Origin: Whitmania pigra
Taxonomy: Eukaryota; Annelida; Clitellata; Hirudinida; Haemopidae
NCBI GenBank assembly: GCA_021613335.1
Contig: JAJTWR010000308.1
Coordinates: 2,568,001-2,632,000 of the forward strand
Direction: 5' to 3'
DNA: 64,000 bases
Both the position numbers and the translations under genes were made by a program. The notes beneath the pieces are model-generated. The model made no database searches, was not told the DNA's origin, and saw only the letters and a program-made list of their open reading frames with translations. Below, one piece after another: positions 37,095-49,597 of this stretch; position 1 is the stretch's first letter, and each line of letters begins with the position of its first letter.

Positions 37095-37640
37095 TTTTCT
37101 GTTGGTTGTGAACTAGCATCGTCCTCTGCCTAAGATGCGGTGTGCCCCAATGTTCCATTTCACGGCTGAGCCTGAGAACGTCATTCGGGCGCTTGGACTC
37201 CAATGCCATATGCAGGTCTATGGCCAATTGAAAAACTGAGGTGTTCCTCCGGTCGTCGTGAAAATGAAATCTTTTCCAACCCGGTCTTCATCTGTTCGTT
37301 CTGAACTGATCTAGCCAGTATTTCGTATTTCGGGATTCAGACTGTCTCCTGGCCAAACACACTAACAAAACTAATTCCTGCAACTATGTCCTTTCAACGT
37401 ATTTCTCGGAGAAATTAGCAGCATTGCCGCTCCACTCTCACTTGATGCGCGAAAGTTTCTCATAACATCTTTGGTCCAACCAAAGATCGACTGCAGCAAT
37501 TCAACTCTGATCGGTTTACCTTTATTTCGCTCGAACAGCTTTAGCATGTAATCAACGCAGTCGTACACAGAAAACGAAAGCACGACCACGTTACTCCTTC
37601 ACAGCCTTCATTGATTTCACATTAGTCGAACTTTTAAACT
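37095..37640 (-). other. GC-richer island with minus-strand coding look, unrecognised
   Basis: This stretch stands out from its AT-rich surroundings. Minus-strand frames give SVYDCVDYMLKLFERNKGKP, then RVELLQSIFGWTKDVMRN, and in another frame LESKRPNDVLRLSREMEHWG. The codon-like composition and frame breaks suggest the remains of a gene or of a mobile-element ORF, but I do not recognise the family. Confidence 0.35.
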
Positions 37641-37746
37641 AATAAACACAATTTCTACACTCATCTTCAGATCTCTTCTAGGTATTCATGCGCCGTCATA
37701 CTTGCTTTTCACCTTCAACTCACATATCCAAGATAGACGAGGTCTC

Positions 37747-37894
37747 CTGGGACGTAATTTGAGGAGGGAGACAGGGAGAAAGGGTCCCGAATATTTAGCT
37801 TGGATGCAAAAAAAAGTTCACCTCCCCAAGACCCAACTCCCTTATCATTGAGCGAGAGTTTGTCCCCTTGGAATAAGCCGAAATGACGTCCCTG
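37747..37894. mobile_element. CAGGGACGT-family MITE
   Basis: Near-palindromic ends: CTGGGACGTAATTTGAGGAG on the left and AAATGACGTCCCTG on the right. The middle has an A-tract after GGATGC. Related copies or pieces lie at 38957, 46906 and 49535. Confidence 0.7.
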
Positions 37895-40800
37895 ATCATA
37901 ATCCAGAGGCGAGGCGTCAAATCATCTGCCCGACATGCGGCTTTGCAGATCTACTGATGTTGCCCACTGAGCTGGAAGGAACTCTCCCCTTCAGTTATCA
38001 AAACTGACCAAGCCGGTTTTTCACTCGTCCTATCCAGGGAAAGCCATCCCCATTATTGAAGTGGTCTTGAAGTTTGTTTTAGACTCAATCAAATTATGAT
38101 TCATTACCTTTATCATTTTGGAGAATGGATACATTGAGAATTACTTAATTATTTGATCTACATGATTTAAATCATATTTCGCTGATGTAAATATTATCAT
38201 TAATTATTATATATTTGTTATTAAGATGATAGTGCAATCCGAAATATTTTGTCAAATAGGCATCATCTACAAAACTCCTGCGCACATCAATCTTCTCCAG
38301 AAACCACAAGATATAAAAAACAACCTGTGTCTAGATAGTCAGTTTAACAAATAAGGGTTTTTGGTTCAGGGTAATTTCTCTACCATGACAACAGAAATCC
38401 GAATAATCGTAATTGCATTTTCTTATTTAAACAAAATAAATTAAGTTCTAATTCCTTTTCCATATTCTTGTCAGATTGAGAAATTCGGAATAACAAAATT
38501 TACCTCAGAACCTTTTTGTCGAGTAAATTTTCATGGTAAATTGTTAACAATAATTACATTATATTTTAGGCGTGCAAGTTGACTGAACGGATTGCATGTA
38601 ACGGTACAACGATGCAACCCATGGAGCGCCAACGAGTAGGAACGTAAAATAAATAATAAAAATTAAATAAATGGCAAAACGATTAAAAATTAAAATTCAC
38701 ATTCTACTCGGATATGTAAAGCACTCAAAAATATATACAAACAAACAAAACAATTAACCAATGTCAGAAGAACAACTGATGACTTAAAACTCATAAATAA
38801 ATATTATTGAATAAATTGCGATATACAAAAGTAAAGGTATTGTCAAATTGTTAAAATTTAATTTATTTCCAAATCAGTTCGTTGTTTAATCTGTTAACTG
38901 AACATTTGTTTTCGTTCATCTAACCGTCTTTCATCAACTGGGACTATGCACGTGCATCCCCTACAGGGACGTCATTTAGGCCTTTTCCAAGGTGGGGGTC
39001 CTTGCGTCCTTGCACAACTTGGAGATGATCTCCTGCCTCTACACAAACCTGGAGCCTTACAAGCGCCACTTGAAGACGCTTAATAGTTAAGAGTTGTCAT
39101 CAAATCCGTAACTTAGACTTGATGGCAATTACATGGACATTACAGCCCATTCCAGGTCCACAAATAAATCCCTGATGGTGGCATCTTTCTTTCTGCAGAC
39201 CTGCTGCAACATTCCTATCTTTAGCTTTGGAAAGCATGTCCCTTCTCTGGACCTTGTTCGTTTTCTTACTTTTTTGTAATTAATATTTTTGTAATCATAA
39301 CGACAAATATTTATATTATTGTTGTTGTTGTTTTATTCAGTAACCATGGATTTATGTGGGGATATCAAAGGAAAGTCAAAATTTACAATAATTACAGAGA
39401 AGCAACTGTGAAGGAAATAATATAATATCCTAGTAATAATTAACCAGTAATGTTTATCATATCAAGGTTATTTTGCCGCTTGAATTAATCTGTCTTCCTA
39501 ATACGGAAACTTCAGAGAATAAAAGTGCAGGCGCGCACTTTCAATTGAATCAATATCTTTGTTCTGCATCCCTGGATGTAGCCAGGGACCATGAAAGCAG
39601 TCTAAGGAAATCTACTTCCAAAATTACTGATCGAAATATTAAACATGACATTAACATTCAAGGTACTTTTGAATAGCATGATCAATCTATGTATCATCAT
39701 CATCACCTCCACCACCATTTTGTCATGGTCTTCTCCAGAATTACGATAAATATTCCCACAAAGATAAATAAGTGTATTGAATGTTTGTGCTACTTCGTCA
39801 GAACCTCTTTAAAATGGCAAGCTCTGGAGCTCTATAAATAGAGAAAATTTTATTAATTTTTAAATTATTTAATCAAACAAATTGTTTTATTTAATTTTTT
39901 TGGCGAAAAGCCGGATTTCATTTGTTCTGTCCTGTGGAAGCTTCTGCCGATTATCAAGTCATCGTGATAAACTCGTCCAAACTCGAATTTATCGTTAAAC
40001 TTCCAAGGTAATATAGCTTATATTGAAGGTTCTTCGCTCCATCAATTTCATTAATTTTTAGACAATTTTTTGTTATTCTGACTGAATGAAATTTTGCATG
40101 CGTTGTTCTAGCTTTTTCCGACCGGTTCTTCACATTTCAAAGAGATTTCTAGGAAAAATTTGAAAGACGATGGCGATAAAACAGGATTAAGTTCTTCCAA
40201 TCTCATTAATATCATAAATCTCATTTTTTAATTGCAAGTTGATTAATCATGATGGACTGCAATTTCATCTTGCAGGTGATGTAAAGCGCAGGTAAAAATA
40301 AGGTTTCTTGCGACAAAAAAAATCTCATATCAAAACCCAATTTTTCGTGATTAAAAGATTATTAAATTTGTGCTTGCTGGAGACTCCTGATTACATGGAA
40401 AACAAACGCTTCTATCTCTCTTTGTTGCTGGCGTTTAATCTAGTCGTATGGAAAACGCATGAAAACGATTCTTATTATTTTAAACATTCCATTCAAGAAA
40501 GCATCAACAACGTCAGCATGCCTCTCTCCGTCTAGCTCACATTTTTGCTGTTTGTGCCAGCGCGTGCACTCGGCTGACTATTTAAGTTTCTTCACTTCGA
40601 ATTCGAAGTAGAGCTTTTGTTTCTTCGAATACGAATTGCGTTTCATTTCCATTCCATTAAAAATTATCCTGCCTTATTTGGTTTCGAGTTCACTGGTCTC
40701 GAACGAATACAACATATTAATGCAAATAACTCATATCTTAGAAACGGCGTAATTGAATATCTGAAATAGGATAAGAAAGTCAGGCAAAAGGTTTTCTGGT

Positions 40801-41299
40801 TGTAAAGAATAAGAACCAGAGTTTGTATTTCTGAATTTTTGAGTGATATGTATTCAGGTCGAATGTGAAGGAACTTATTAATCAATCTCCATTTATATAA
40901 CGCTCTTACCCTAGGGCGAATGACCATGTTTTTAAATGATTTAAGAAACACCACACTTCCGAAGTGTGGAATGAAGGAGCAAAGGTGTATTGTTTGTAAG
41001 TTGACAAGCTTCTATTTCTTCATAGTGTCATAAATGCTATGAAGTACGTCAACAAGAGATTTAACTACAGTGCTTGTAATTGGAATACGACACACACCTG
41101 GTTTGACCATAATTTGAAATTATGCATCACATTTATACCAACTAATGATATGATGTGTGTAAGTTCATTAATTATAGAGAAATAATTGTATTAAGTGTTA
41201 TCAGAAAATTTTTATAATTTGAACAAAAAACATTGTAACTATCGTGACTATCATGTGCAAAATTCTGTCTTTATCAGGTTCAAACAAACTTTTAAGTTA
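37895..41299. other. Gene-poor spacer, 3' side
   Basis: Around 38955-39070 is a degraded piece of the CAGGGACGT MITE family (CAGGGACGTCATTTAGGCC). Otherwise AT-rich sequence with only short frames such as 40308-40535, which I do not regard as genes. Confidence 0.4.
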
Positions 41300-42300
41300 T
41301 AAAATAAGTAAATTTAATGACGCGACTTGTTATATTTCTTTTTAATTACATTCAAAATCAATTTTTATTTATTTATTTGAAGGGTTTACTGTTGAAGTAT
41401 TTCAGACATATCAACTGTTTCTATGCCTCTTGCAGAACCTTTTCCAGTTCAACTTTTCTTTAGTCTGAATATTTTATGACATTGCAATATACTTTGTTAG
41501 CAAGCTATTCCCATACATTTTTGATTGGACTTAAGCCTGGTGAGCGAGCAGGGCGCTTCCAAACTTGGATATTCCTCACCTGGAAGAACAACTTTACGAC
41601 TTTTGAGATGCTTCTCTTGCTGAAAAATAACTTTATCGATTTGAGCTTTGCTACACATGTGTATGAGGTACTACTCGTAGTTTCACCACGTTTTGAGAAA
41701 TTCTGCTTTCTCCGATGAATCAGGAAAAGGAAATGGTAGGCGAGGCAGTGGTGGATCCACCTCCAAATTTTCAATTTAAAAATGATTTTGGAGCTCCTGT
41801 AACCCCATGTCTGGATTATCCAATTTAATTTTTTTTATTAGAGAAAATAACAAAACTCATTCACCTCCAATTTCACCACTTCCCCGACCCAGTTAAACCA
41901 GACCTTTTCATGAATTTCTGTCATCAAAATGTCGTAAAGAAATTAAACAATTTTTTTCTGCGGGTGTATTTGCATATTATAGACTTGCTCTGATAAAAAT
42001 TCAGCTTGTTTTGAAGTTCTACGGAAAAAAAACCTTCGCTTTGGAAGCTTTGCTGACAAGGAATCTCTTCTGACGATGATAAAGTTTTCAAGTCTTCTTC
42101 ACATGTAATTAGTTCATATTCTCATAAAACTTCATAAAACCGTCTGACGACACCTCTGAAAAGTTTAACTATCCTTGAAATTTCAGACAATGATGTAGTT
42201 AGCTCGTTTTACTTTAGCTTTTATTTGTCCTTTCTCCGTGTCTCCCTTTCTAACAAAATTTAAAACAATCAAAAAGTTAATTACCATTTTTCTTTATATA
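41300..42300 (-). pseudogene. Tc1/mariner transposase relic
   Basis: On the minus strand, 41505-41774 ends with WKRPARSPGLSPIKNVWE, matching the conserved Tc1 motif around the second catalytic aspartate, which here reads G in place of D (SPGLSP for SPDLNP). Further upstream, 42100-42240 encodes IVEISRIVKLFRGVVRRFYEV-like helix-turn-helix sequence. Frames are broken repeatedly. Inactive. Confidence 0.6.
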
Positions 42301-42334
42301 CGGAACCTTATTATGATGTTCAGGAAAACCTTAA

Positions 42335-42430
42335 TCTTTGGAGTACTTGAGTACAGGTATTTGTACTTGGATTCCGAATACTTGTAGTTGTACTCGTACT
42401 TGGACCGCCAGTACTTGTTCCCATTTTATA
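42335..42430. repeat. TACTTG-rich dispersed repeat
   Basis: GGAGTACTTGAGTACAGG, followed by repeated TACTTG words and CCCATTTTATAGAAAAGC. The reverse complement of 58390-58495 has the same order of words, so this is a dispersed repeat family. Confidence 0.65.
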
Positions 42431-44149
42431 GAAAAGCCCTGTACGCATAATTGAAGGGATAGCAAGTTAGCAAGAATGTTTTTATAGTTTGCAAGACGAT
42501 ACTATTGTGAATACAATAATGTAAAATGGCTGCAATACTATTACTCTAATAATAATAAGTGATATTTTGACACGTAACTCTTGTCTCTTGTTCACTTCTC
42601 AATTTGTAGATATATTAAACGTACACTAAAAGGTTTATTGTGGTATCATAGCAATTTGAGGATACCAATAAAGTGATAATCCGCCGACGCCTCATCCGCA
42701 GTGCGCACAAAATTTTACTCTACCTCTATAATGTTACATAGAAGAAAGCGCACAGACTCAAAAAAAGTAGAGAAAACATTGTATACGACATAGGAGCATA
42801 CAATTTAGGGTAGGAAAGTTCATTTAGAGGTAAAGGAATAGTGATGTTGAGGCAGAACTACATAAAGATGACACTCGTAATATGTGCGGTAGGGTGCCAC
42901 TCAATTAATTTTTTTTTTAATTTCGATTGTCTACCCCCAAATGTGTTTGTAATATAAAAAAGAGAACGTCTTGCAATTTTTTTTTTATGTATTATATTTA
43001 TATTTACTCGTCTCTCAACGCTGACAAAGATTTTTATGATGAGGCTGAATTGATGTCCAACAATTTTTAAAAAAATCAACGTTTCAACACAATAATTTTA
43101 ATTTAAATGTTTAATTATTATTATGTATTGATCTCTATTATGTGTCTGGTAGTTATGAAACGATAGTGTCTAACATCCTTGCCGACTCTGTTGCTGCAGC
43201 AATTAGGGCGGACTTGTTAGGATTTGCAAAGTAATGGCAATGTTTCTTTATCATTTATAACAGGAACTGTTTCTGTTCCTTTTGAGTTGTTAGAACCCCA
43301 TTAAACTCTTAAATTAAAGCCATTCCTTTTTCAACTGCAGTACCACAACCATGACTGATTTTATCTGTGTCAGAGAATGATAAAGCGACTTCACTTAAAT
43401 ACCACATACGTCCAGAGAATGACTTAGTTGTACATTAGCTACATCTTTATTTGTTTGTAGCTTTCTGAATCACAGAATATAAACAGATCCTTCTGTGGAA
43501 CAGATGAAAAACATGAAAATACAAACCAGGCCTTCAGTTAGATATTCATTATAAAAATGGTGAAGTGGTAAAAAGACGTCAGCTCACATGCAGTTAGTTA
43601 AAGTTAGGACGAAACATACACATTTTAAGGCTTTTAATCACAGGCTTTAAAAATTTAAATTTTGCAATCCAACATTCCCAATGGATTGAAGTAATGTGCT
43701 GAAAGAAGAGAAATACTCTGAGCTAGCGAAAGATCTAGAGGTGAGCGGGTTTCGAGTAACGCTAATGCCCATTGAAGTTGGGGCGAGAGGTTTGGTTGGT
43801 AAGTCAGCCTACACGATCCTCATTAAAATTAGTTTATCGAGCCGGGAAAGAACTAGGGCTATGATAAAAATGTCGGAGGCTGCAGAGGCAGCATCGTGTT
43901 GGATTTGGGAGATGAGAGGTCGTAAGCGTTGTTAAGAATAGAGATCGCGGTTTGGTTGTTGAGTTGTTGACGCGCGCATTCGCAAATGACGTAAAAACGC
44001 GATTGAGCGTTTGAGGCAATATATGCGCGCGTGTGTGTGGCCCACCCCTCGAGAACGTCAGGAGTTTGGGCCGAAAAGTTTGATGACGGGGGCACTCCTC
44101 TGATGATTCCCTGTCGGTTAGCTCCGCGGTAGGAGTTTCTAAGTTCTAG
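42431..44149. other. Spacer without recognised genes
   Basis: AT-rich to about 43690. 43700-44110 is richer in GC and contains CGCGCG/TGTGTG runs; a 79-codon frame at 43696-43935 is not recognisable. It may be the 5' part of a degraded retroelement next to the CR1-like fragment. Confidence 0.35.
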
Positions 44150-44620
44150 TTGTTGAAAGGATGTAAGAGTATTGGAAAGAGTACAAAGAAGGGCAACCAG
44201 GATGATAGAAGGATTTGGAAAGCTGAGTTACAAGGAAAGATTAAGAGGATGCAAATAAACCACTCTGGAAAACAGAAGTAGAGGGGACCTCATCGAGGCA
44301 TTCAAAATCTTATCAGGAAGGGAAGGCCTTTTGCCTGAACAATTTTTCAAAACCACAAAAAGTGCTTCTATTAGAGAGCACGATTGCAAATTATACTTTC
44401 GGGAAGGCTTCAGGAAACTTAAAAAACAATTATTTTAGCGCAAGGGTGGTTTCCTTATGGAATAAACTAGATAAGGAAACCATCCATGCAGACACGGTAG
44501 ATAAATTTAAAATTTACTTAAGTAAATTTGGCTATTAGAACTAAAAAGAGTGGTTATTACAAAAATCCAGGTCTTCTTAACCACTATAAATAACTGTTGT
44601 TATGTTAATTTTAAATGTTA
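44150..44620 (+). mobile_element. CR1-like reverse-transcriptase 3' fragment, copy 1
   Basis: Broken plus-strand frames give RATRMIEGFGKLSYKERLR, then RGDLIEAFKILSGREGLLPE and KTTKSASIREHDCKLYF, ending with the DTVDKFKIYLSKFGY type C-terminus. It is closely similar to 46290-46580. Confidence 0.75.
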
Positions 44621-44639
44621 CAAAACTTTTTAGCTCATA

Positions 44640-45240
44640 TATTTGAGTGGCACCTTAGTATACAGGTTTATCAACAACCACATCGAGAGCCCATCGAGGC
44701 AGTAGTCGATGAGGTTAGGCAACGATGGACGCTGATGAGAGGCTTTTTTGTTTTATTAACGTCCATTGCATGGCAGGAAACATGGAGGAGGTTTTGTGAT
44801 GGTCTATGGGGGAATTTCAGCATTTGGAAGGACTGAACTGGTGTTTATGAAAGGGAGGCAGGACTCTCAGAATTACATCAAAATGCCTAATGATCATCTT
44901 CCTTTTGCTGAAAAGATCTTGAATCTCAACAAGTAAGTGTCTCCATTCATTTTTCCAAGGCAACCAGAGCACTTTTCCAGGAGTCCAACATGCAAGTAAT
45001 GGACTGGTAAGCACGTTCCTTTAACTTAAATTCGATTGAAAATGTCTGGGCCTTCTTTCAAGATCAGTTACGGCAAAGGACAGCAATATGACATTGAAAA
45101 GGATTCAAAAGAAGTGATTTTGGGCGCCTGGAGAAATCTGGATGAAAATATTATCAAAGCATTGATTTTCTCCATCAAAAATAGGTGCATATTAAAACAT
45201 ATGAAACATTATTTCATTAGTTTTGCATAAAAATTTTGCC
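44640..45240 (+). pseudogene. Tc1/mariner transposase relic with a SINE-tail insertion
   Basis: Plus-strand pieces are GGGFVMVYGGISAFGRTELV, MKGRQDSQNYIKM, then WRNLDENIIKALIFSIKNRC, all from the C-terminal half of a Tc1 transposase. Several stops and frameshifts. About 26 bases at 44746-44772 (TTTTATTAACGTCCATTGCA) are a SINE tail inserted inside it. Confidence 0.7.
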
Positions 45241-45605
45241 CAAATGCGTCTTCACGAGTATTTTTGGACCTGTCTTAATAATATTTCTATGCAAAAAAAT
45301 GGTTTTTGTGGAACTTGAGCTTAATTCCTGATCAAAGTGAAACAAAACATGCAAGTTATATTCTTTAAGGATATTAAGCAATTATTCCAAAGCTTAAAAT
45401 TTAAAGCTTTGTGCGATATTTTAAACTTAAAAATCAAAGAGATTTTTCCAAGAAATTTCAGTCTTATTCAAATTGTACTATGAAAATCTTTTGCCATATT
45501 ATTAAGTGTTAATATACGCACAAAATAATCAATACTTTGAGCAAATGTATGTAACAGCTTTTCAGATAACCTGACAAATAGTAAGATTTTTGCATGTGTC
45601 GTATT

Positions 45606-46727
45606 TAGAGATGTAAAAAAACATGTTTTTTTTTGTCAGAGTTTTTTATGTTTTTTTTTTTAAATTTGTTGAAAAGTGATGGTTCATGATTAGTTAAACA
45701 AGTTTATTGCAACATAAGTAAAAAATAATACAAAACTAGAGCAACAGTGCTAATTTAAATCAAGTTCTGAGTCCATTTCACCAAATAGTCTTCTGCTTCA
45801 GAGTTGTAATTACCTTCTGAAGAAGCTTACAGCTTTAAGTTTTGGGGAATAAAAACCAGTTTTGTAGCCCTGTTTGTGGTGAGTCGGTTCCGTTTATCAT
45901 TTTGGATAAATGAATATGCACTGAAACACTGGGTATACTTAAGGAAGACTTTAACACGTTATTCAAATGGGCAGAAGATTGGCAGATGCTTTTCAACGTA
46001 AGCAAATGCTCCATTATGCATATGGGATGCAAAAACACAAAAGTTGAATATGTATTTGGAGGAAGCATTCTGGAGCAGTCTAATCATAAAAGGGATCTGG
46101 GGGTAATAATGCAGAACAATGGAAAAGCATCTCAACAGTGCATGGAAGTTGCTAAAAAAGCAAACAGAGTACTTGGAATGATAAAGAGAACATTAGTGAG
46201 TAGGGTCAAGTATGTAATACTGAGATTGTATAAGGCATTAGTAAAGCCACATCTTGAGTACTGTGTGCAAGTGTGGAACCCTCATTTGAGAAAGGATGTA
46301 GAAGTGTTGGAAAGAGTACAAAAAAGGGCAACCAGGATGATAGAAGGTTTTGGAAAGCTGAGTTACGAGGAAAGATTAAGTAGATGTAAATTAATGACTC
46401 TGGAAAAGAGAAGAAATAGAGGGGACCTCATCGAGGCATTCAAAATTTTATCGGGAAGGGAAGGCCTTTTGCCTGAACAGTTTTTCGAAGCCACAAAAAG
46501 TGCTTCTACCAGAGGGCACAATTGTAAATTATATAGGAAGGCATCGGGAAACTTCAAAAATAATTATTTCAGGACAAGGGTGGTTTCTTTAGAACATCAA
46601 AACTTCATTTTTAAAGTTATAAATTTTTTGTTTTGTTTTTTATGTTTTTTTTTTGTGTTGAAATATTTCAAAAAGAACAAAACATTTTGAAATAAAACAA
46701 TTGAAGTATTTCACGCTCACATCTCTA
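45606..46727. mobile_element. Non-autonomous hAT element carrying a CR1 piece
   Basis: Both ends begin TAGAGATGT when read inward, and the element is flanked by a perfect 8 bp duplication GTCGTATT at 45598-45605 and 46728-46735. T-rich stretches lie near both ends. The interior holds a CR1-like reverse-transcriptase fragment. No transposase is encoded. Confidence 0.85.
45920..46590 (+). pseudogene. CR1-like reverse-transcriptase 3' fragment, copy 2
   Basis: A continuous frame from 45986 reads QMLFNVSKCSIMHMG (just upstream of the frame start), HKRDLGVIMQNNGKASQQC, AKKANRVLGMIKRTL, LYKALVKPHLEYCVQVWNP and LERVQKRATRMIEGFGK, the thumb and post-RT part of a CR1-type ORF2. The catalytic YADD part is absent. 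It sits inside the hAT element and ends at the element's T-rich arm. Confidence 0.85.
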
Positions 46728-46905
46728 GTCGTATTCCAATGACAAATTGACTCTATGTGACCAGTTTGAGACTTATCCATCTCCAAAACAGAAGAACAAT
46801 TTGTCTGAAATTTGTATCATCACTGTGGCAATAACCAGTGGCTACTACTAGGAATATGTGAAAAGAACCCAGGTGACACCAAAATCTTAATCTTTATGTT
46901 TTATG

Positions 46906-47013
46906 CAGGGATGTAATTTGGGGGCAGACTTTAGAACAGACCCCAAAAAAAGGTCATCTTCTCAAGTTGTGCAAGGGTTTGCCCCTTTGGAAAATGCTAA
47001 AATGACATCTCTG
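46906..47013. mobile_element. CAGGGACGT-family MITE, compact copy
   Basis: Starts CAGGGATGTAATTTGGGGGC and ends AAATGACATCTCTG, with CAAGGGTTTGCCCCTTTGGA in the right arm. 108 bp, near-palindromic at the ends. Confidence 0.75.
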
Positions 47014-47330
47014 ATTTCATAATGTATAACTTGGGAGGCCAATTAAAATTTTTTTTTTAATTTTTATGCCCACCTCCAAAATGTGTTTTAAAAACATACC
47101 TTCAAAATTTTGATGTGATGTATTCAATTAACATATCTTAATGCTGACAAGTTTAATATGATTAGGTTGAGTTGTTAACCAACAACATGTGAAATAAAAA
47201 ACATTAGAAGTCCAAATAATTTATCCTGTTTGTTCAATGTAACTATATCTCTAAAACTACCTTTAATATTTTAAAATTAACAGATATTAAAAAGCTACAC
47301 AAAACCCTTTATGTTTCACTTGTTCTCAAA

Positions 47331-49258
47331 TCAACACAATTTGGAAACTTCATCTCTAGAATAAAGGAACACTTTTTGCTTGACAGACAGAAGTAGTCCT
47401 GGCAATGTGCTTGTAAATGTTTCATTCATCTGAGGTATAAAACAAACGGCTGGCATCTGTGACCTTGTGACAGATAAAGGAGGAGGTATGGTCCGGAGAA
47501 GTTTGGATGTTTTTAAGTCCCAAACTCGGGTATAACTATCTGTGCCAACTAATAAAATAATCTAATTCAGCTTTCAATACGCTTAGTGTTAATTTTAGTA
47601 AAAGGAAATCAAATTTAAAGTATAATACAAAAGACATATTTTTAGATTTTTAAGACAACATAAAAGTGGTATAAGGATAACATTAAGCAATAGTCAACAA
47701 TTAAAAAGATTACATTATCACCATGATGTAGGTGACTGAAGGATAAACACTTAACATTTATAGCTTAGGCTATGTCCAAAAATAAGGTTTTGCAACTCAA
47801 CAACCAACCTGCAGTCATGTATTCTTCCGTTGAATTTACTATAATTGGAATTTTTGCATAGTCATTCTTGTGCTCCTCGTAGCTCAAAACAAATGTTTTC
47901 ATTCTTAAGTCTGACATTAATATCTGAAAAGCCAACATCCTGTAAGTTCAATATCTTCCTAATCATAAAGCAATAAATACTCACTCTGCCATCACTAAAT
48001 CCAGACACCAAGTAATTTGAATCAAGACATTCATGAAAGCTATCAACTCTGGCTCTTTCCTCCAAAGTGATTAAGTCATTTACTTGCTTTACCCTCGTAT
48101 CATACAGCCTGATATTCCCCCTTAAATCTCCATAGTATACAGCTCGTCCCTGGTAATTATATTTTATATAATTTATCCAAAATAAAATATCAAGCATTTA
48201 TAAGAATTTACATCTCTTGAGATTTTGATGGAGTGAACCTGACATCTGTCTGAGTTCAAGCTTCTGATTGGTTTGAAATCTTGGTTTACGTCACACAGTT
48301 TAGCACCAAACTCGTGCCCAAATGCAACAGTATTTTTCTCAAAACATGAACCTGATAATATAGAATCATCCAATGCCCACGAATCAACATTACTTCCTCT
48401 GCGTAAATGTATATAGCTGGGCTCATTTAAAGCTACAGCATTTGCAAAAATGGTGCACTCATTGACGCTATGCCATGTGAAGTCAACGACTTTATCATTT
48501 AGTAAAATAGAAGATTTGATGTCAATTGAACATTCTAAATTATCCTTTGGTAATGTTGAATCACTGAATGTCTCATCTTTCTCCAGTAGGACACCTTTTT
48601 TAGAAAAATCCATAGTCAAAAGCTTTAAGGATCGAAAATTACATCCCTCTATTACAAGTCCCAACGAATCTTTGGACGGACCCTCTGAGATTCTTTTCAA
48701 ATGTGAATCATCCAAAGTTCCAGTAAATGTAGACAAGTTAAAATAACCCTGAGACTTCAGCGCAGTAAAAATGGATGAACAGATTTCATGCTTTAAATGG
48801 TGTGGAGATTTTGGTTCGATTTGCCTCCGATTTAACAGTTGTGGTATGCTGATTTGTTTATGAGACGAAGACTTCAAGTCATTCTGTAAATCTTTTAAAC
48901 GTTTTTTTTCAGTTTCTTCAGATTTTATTTTTTCCTTAGTAAGAAGACCATTTATACCAGAATATTCATTTCCAGCCAATTTGTAAAGCCTTCTCGTCTT
49001 TTCATCATAAAAATGTCCAGGTATGTTCTTGTAGTACTCATCCTGAAAAATCATACCAAATCTGAATAATTTTAAAATACCATTTAAACAACCGATGACA
49101 TGTAACGAAAAACAGCATGAAGTGTAGAAACGAATGCAGTTAAACATCAGCAATCTCACCTAAGCAGAAATTAAAGCTTTTACAAATTCAAACTTTTTAT
49201 CAAAAATATTTAACAAATTTACATCAATCGGCTCTTTAGCACACTTTCTTTTCCCCAT
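47331..49258 (-). CDS. DCAF4-like WD40 protein (CUL4-DDB1 substrate receptor)
   Basis: DCAF4 proteins are WD40 receptors that bind DDB1 and bring substrates to CUL4 ubiquitin ligases. Exons in transcript order are 49223-49258, 48212-49042, 47985-48149, 47809-47923 and 47331-47548, totalling 1365 bases (454 residues plus stop). Protein starts MGKRKCAKEPID and then has IPGHFYDEKTRRLYKLAG and GLLTKEKIKSEETEKKRL, the characteristic DCAF4 N-terminal block (PGFYxDxxxxRYF...LTKE). WD blades include VYYGDLRGNIRLYDTRVK, LMSDLRMKTFVLSYEEH and VGTDSYTRVWDLKTSKLLRT. Length is close to vertebrate DCAF4 (about 500). The middle part is diverged, so blade count is uncertain. No neighbour is functionally linked. 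Confidence 0.85.
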
Positions 49259-49534
49259 TACGAACAACTCCGATACAACGCTAATACTATATCAGAATGT
49301 AATAAACACTCCTACTAACGCCTTAATGTAATATTACAACTTAATAAAATTCCATTCGATAATGCATCGCATATTATGATTTTTAAAATAAAACTTATTT
49401 TGAGTTTAAAACAATAACTAAATTTAGATGCAGCTGCAAATGTTTTCTATAGAATATAATGTCTTAATTTTAGATTACATTTGTAATAAAATGATTTATT
49501 AATTTAAAAATTTATTAACTACGACTAACCAGGG

Positions 49535-49597
49535 ACGTAATTTAGCAGGGAGGGAAACGCCTCCCTCCTAAGATTTTAGACTAGACGCAAAAAAAAA
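49535..49597. mobile_element. CAGGGACGT-family MITE, left arm (interrupted)
   Basis: CAGGGACGTAATTTAGCAGG to the A-tract at 49589-49597. The corresponding right arm (TTTACCCCCATGGAAAAAGC) lies at about 54681-54730, on the far side of the foldback element that is inserted in its A-tract. Confidence 0.65.

Noticed and set aside
40308..40535. 75-codon frame as a small gene
   Set aside because: No recognisable features and no promoter or polyadenylation context that I could defend.
43696..44095. Overlapping frames near the CR1 fragment as a host gene
   Set aside because: GC shift and position next to a CR1-like fragment fit retroelement remains better; no domain recognised.
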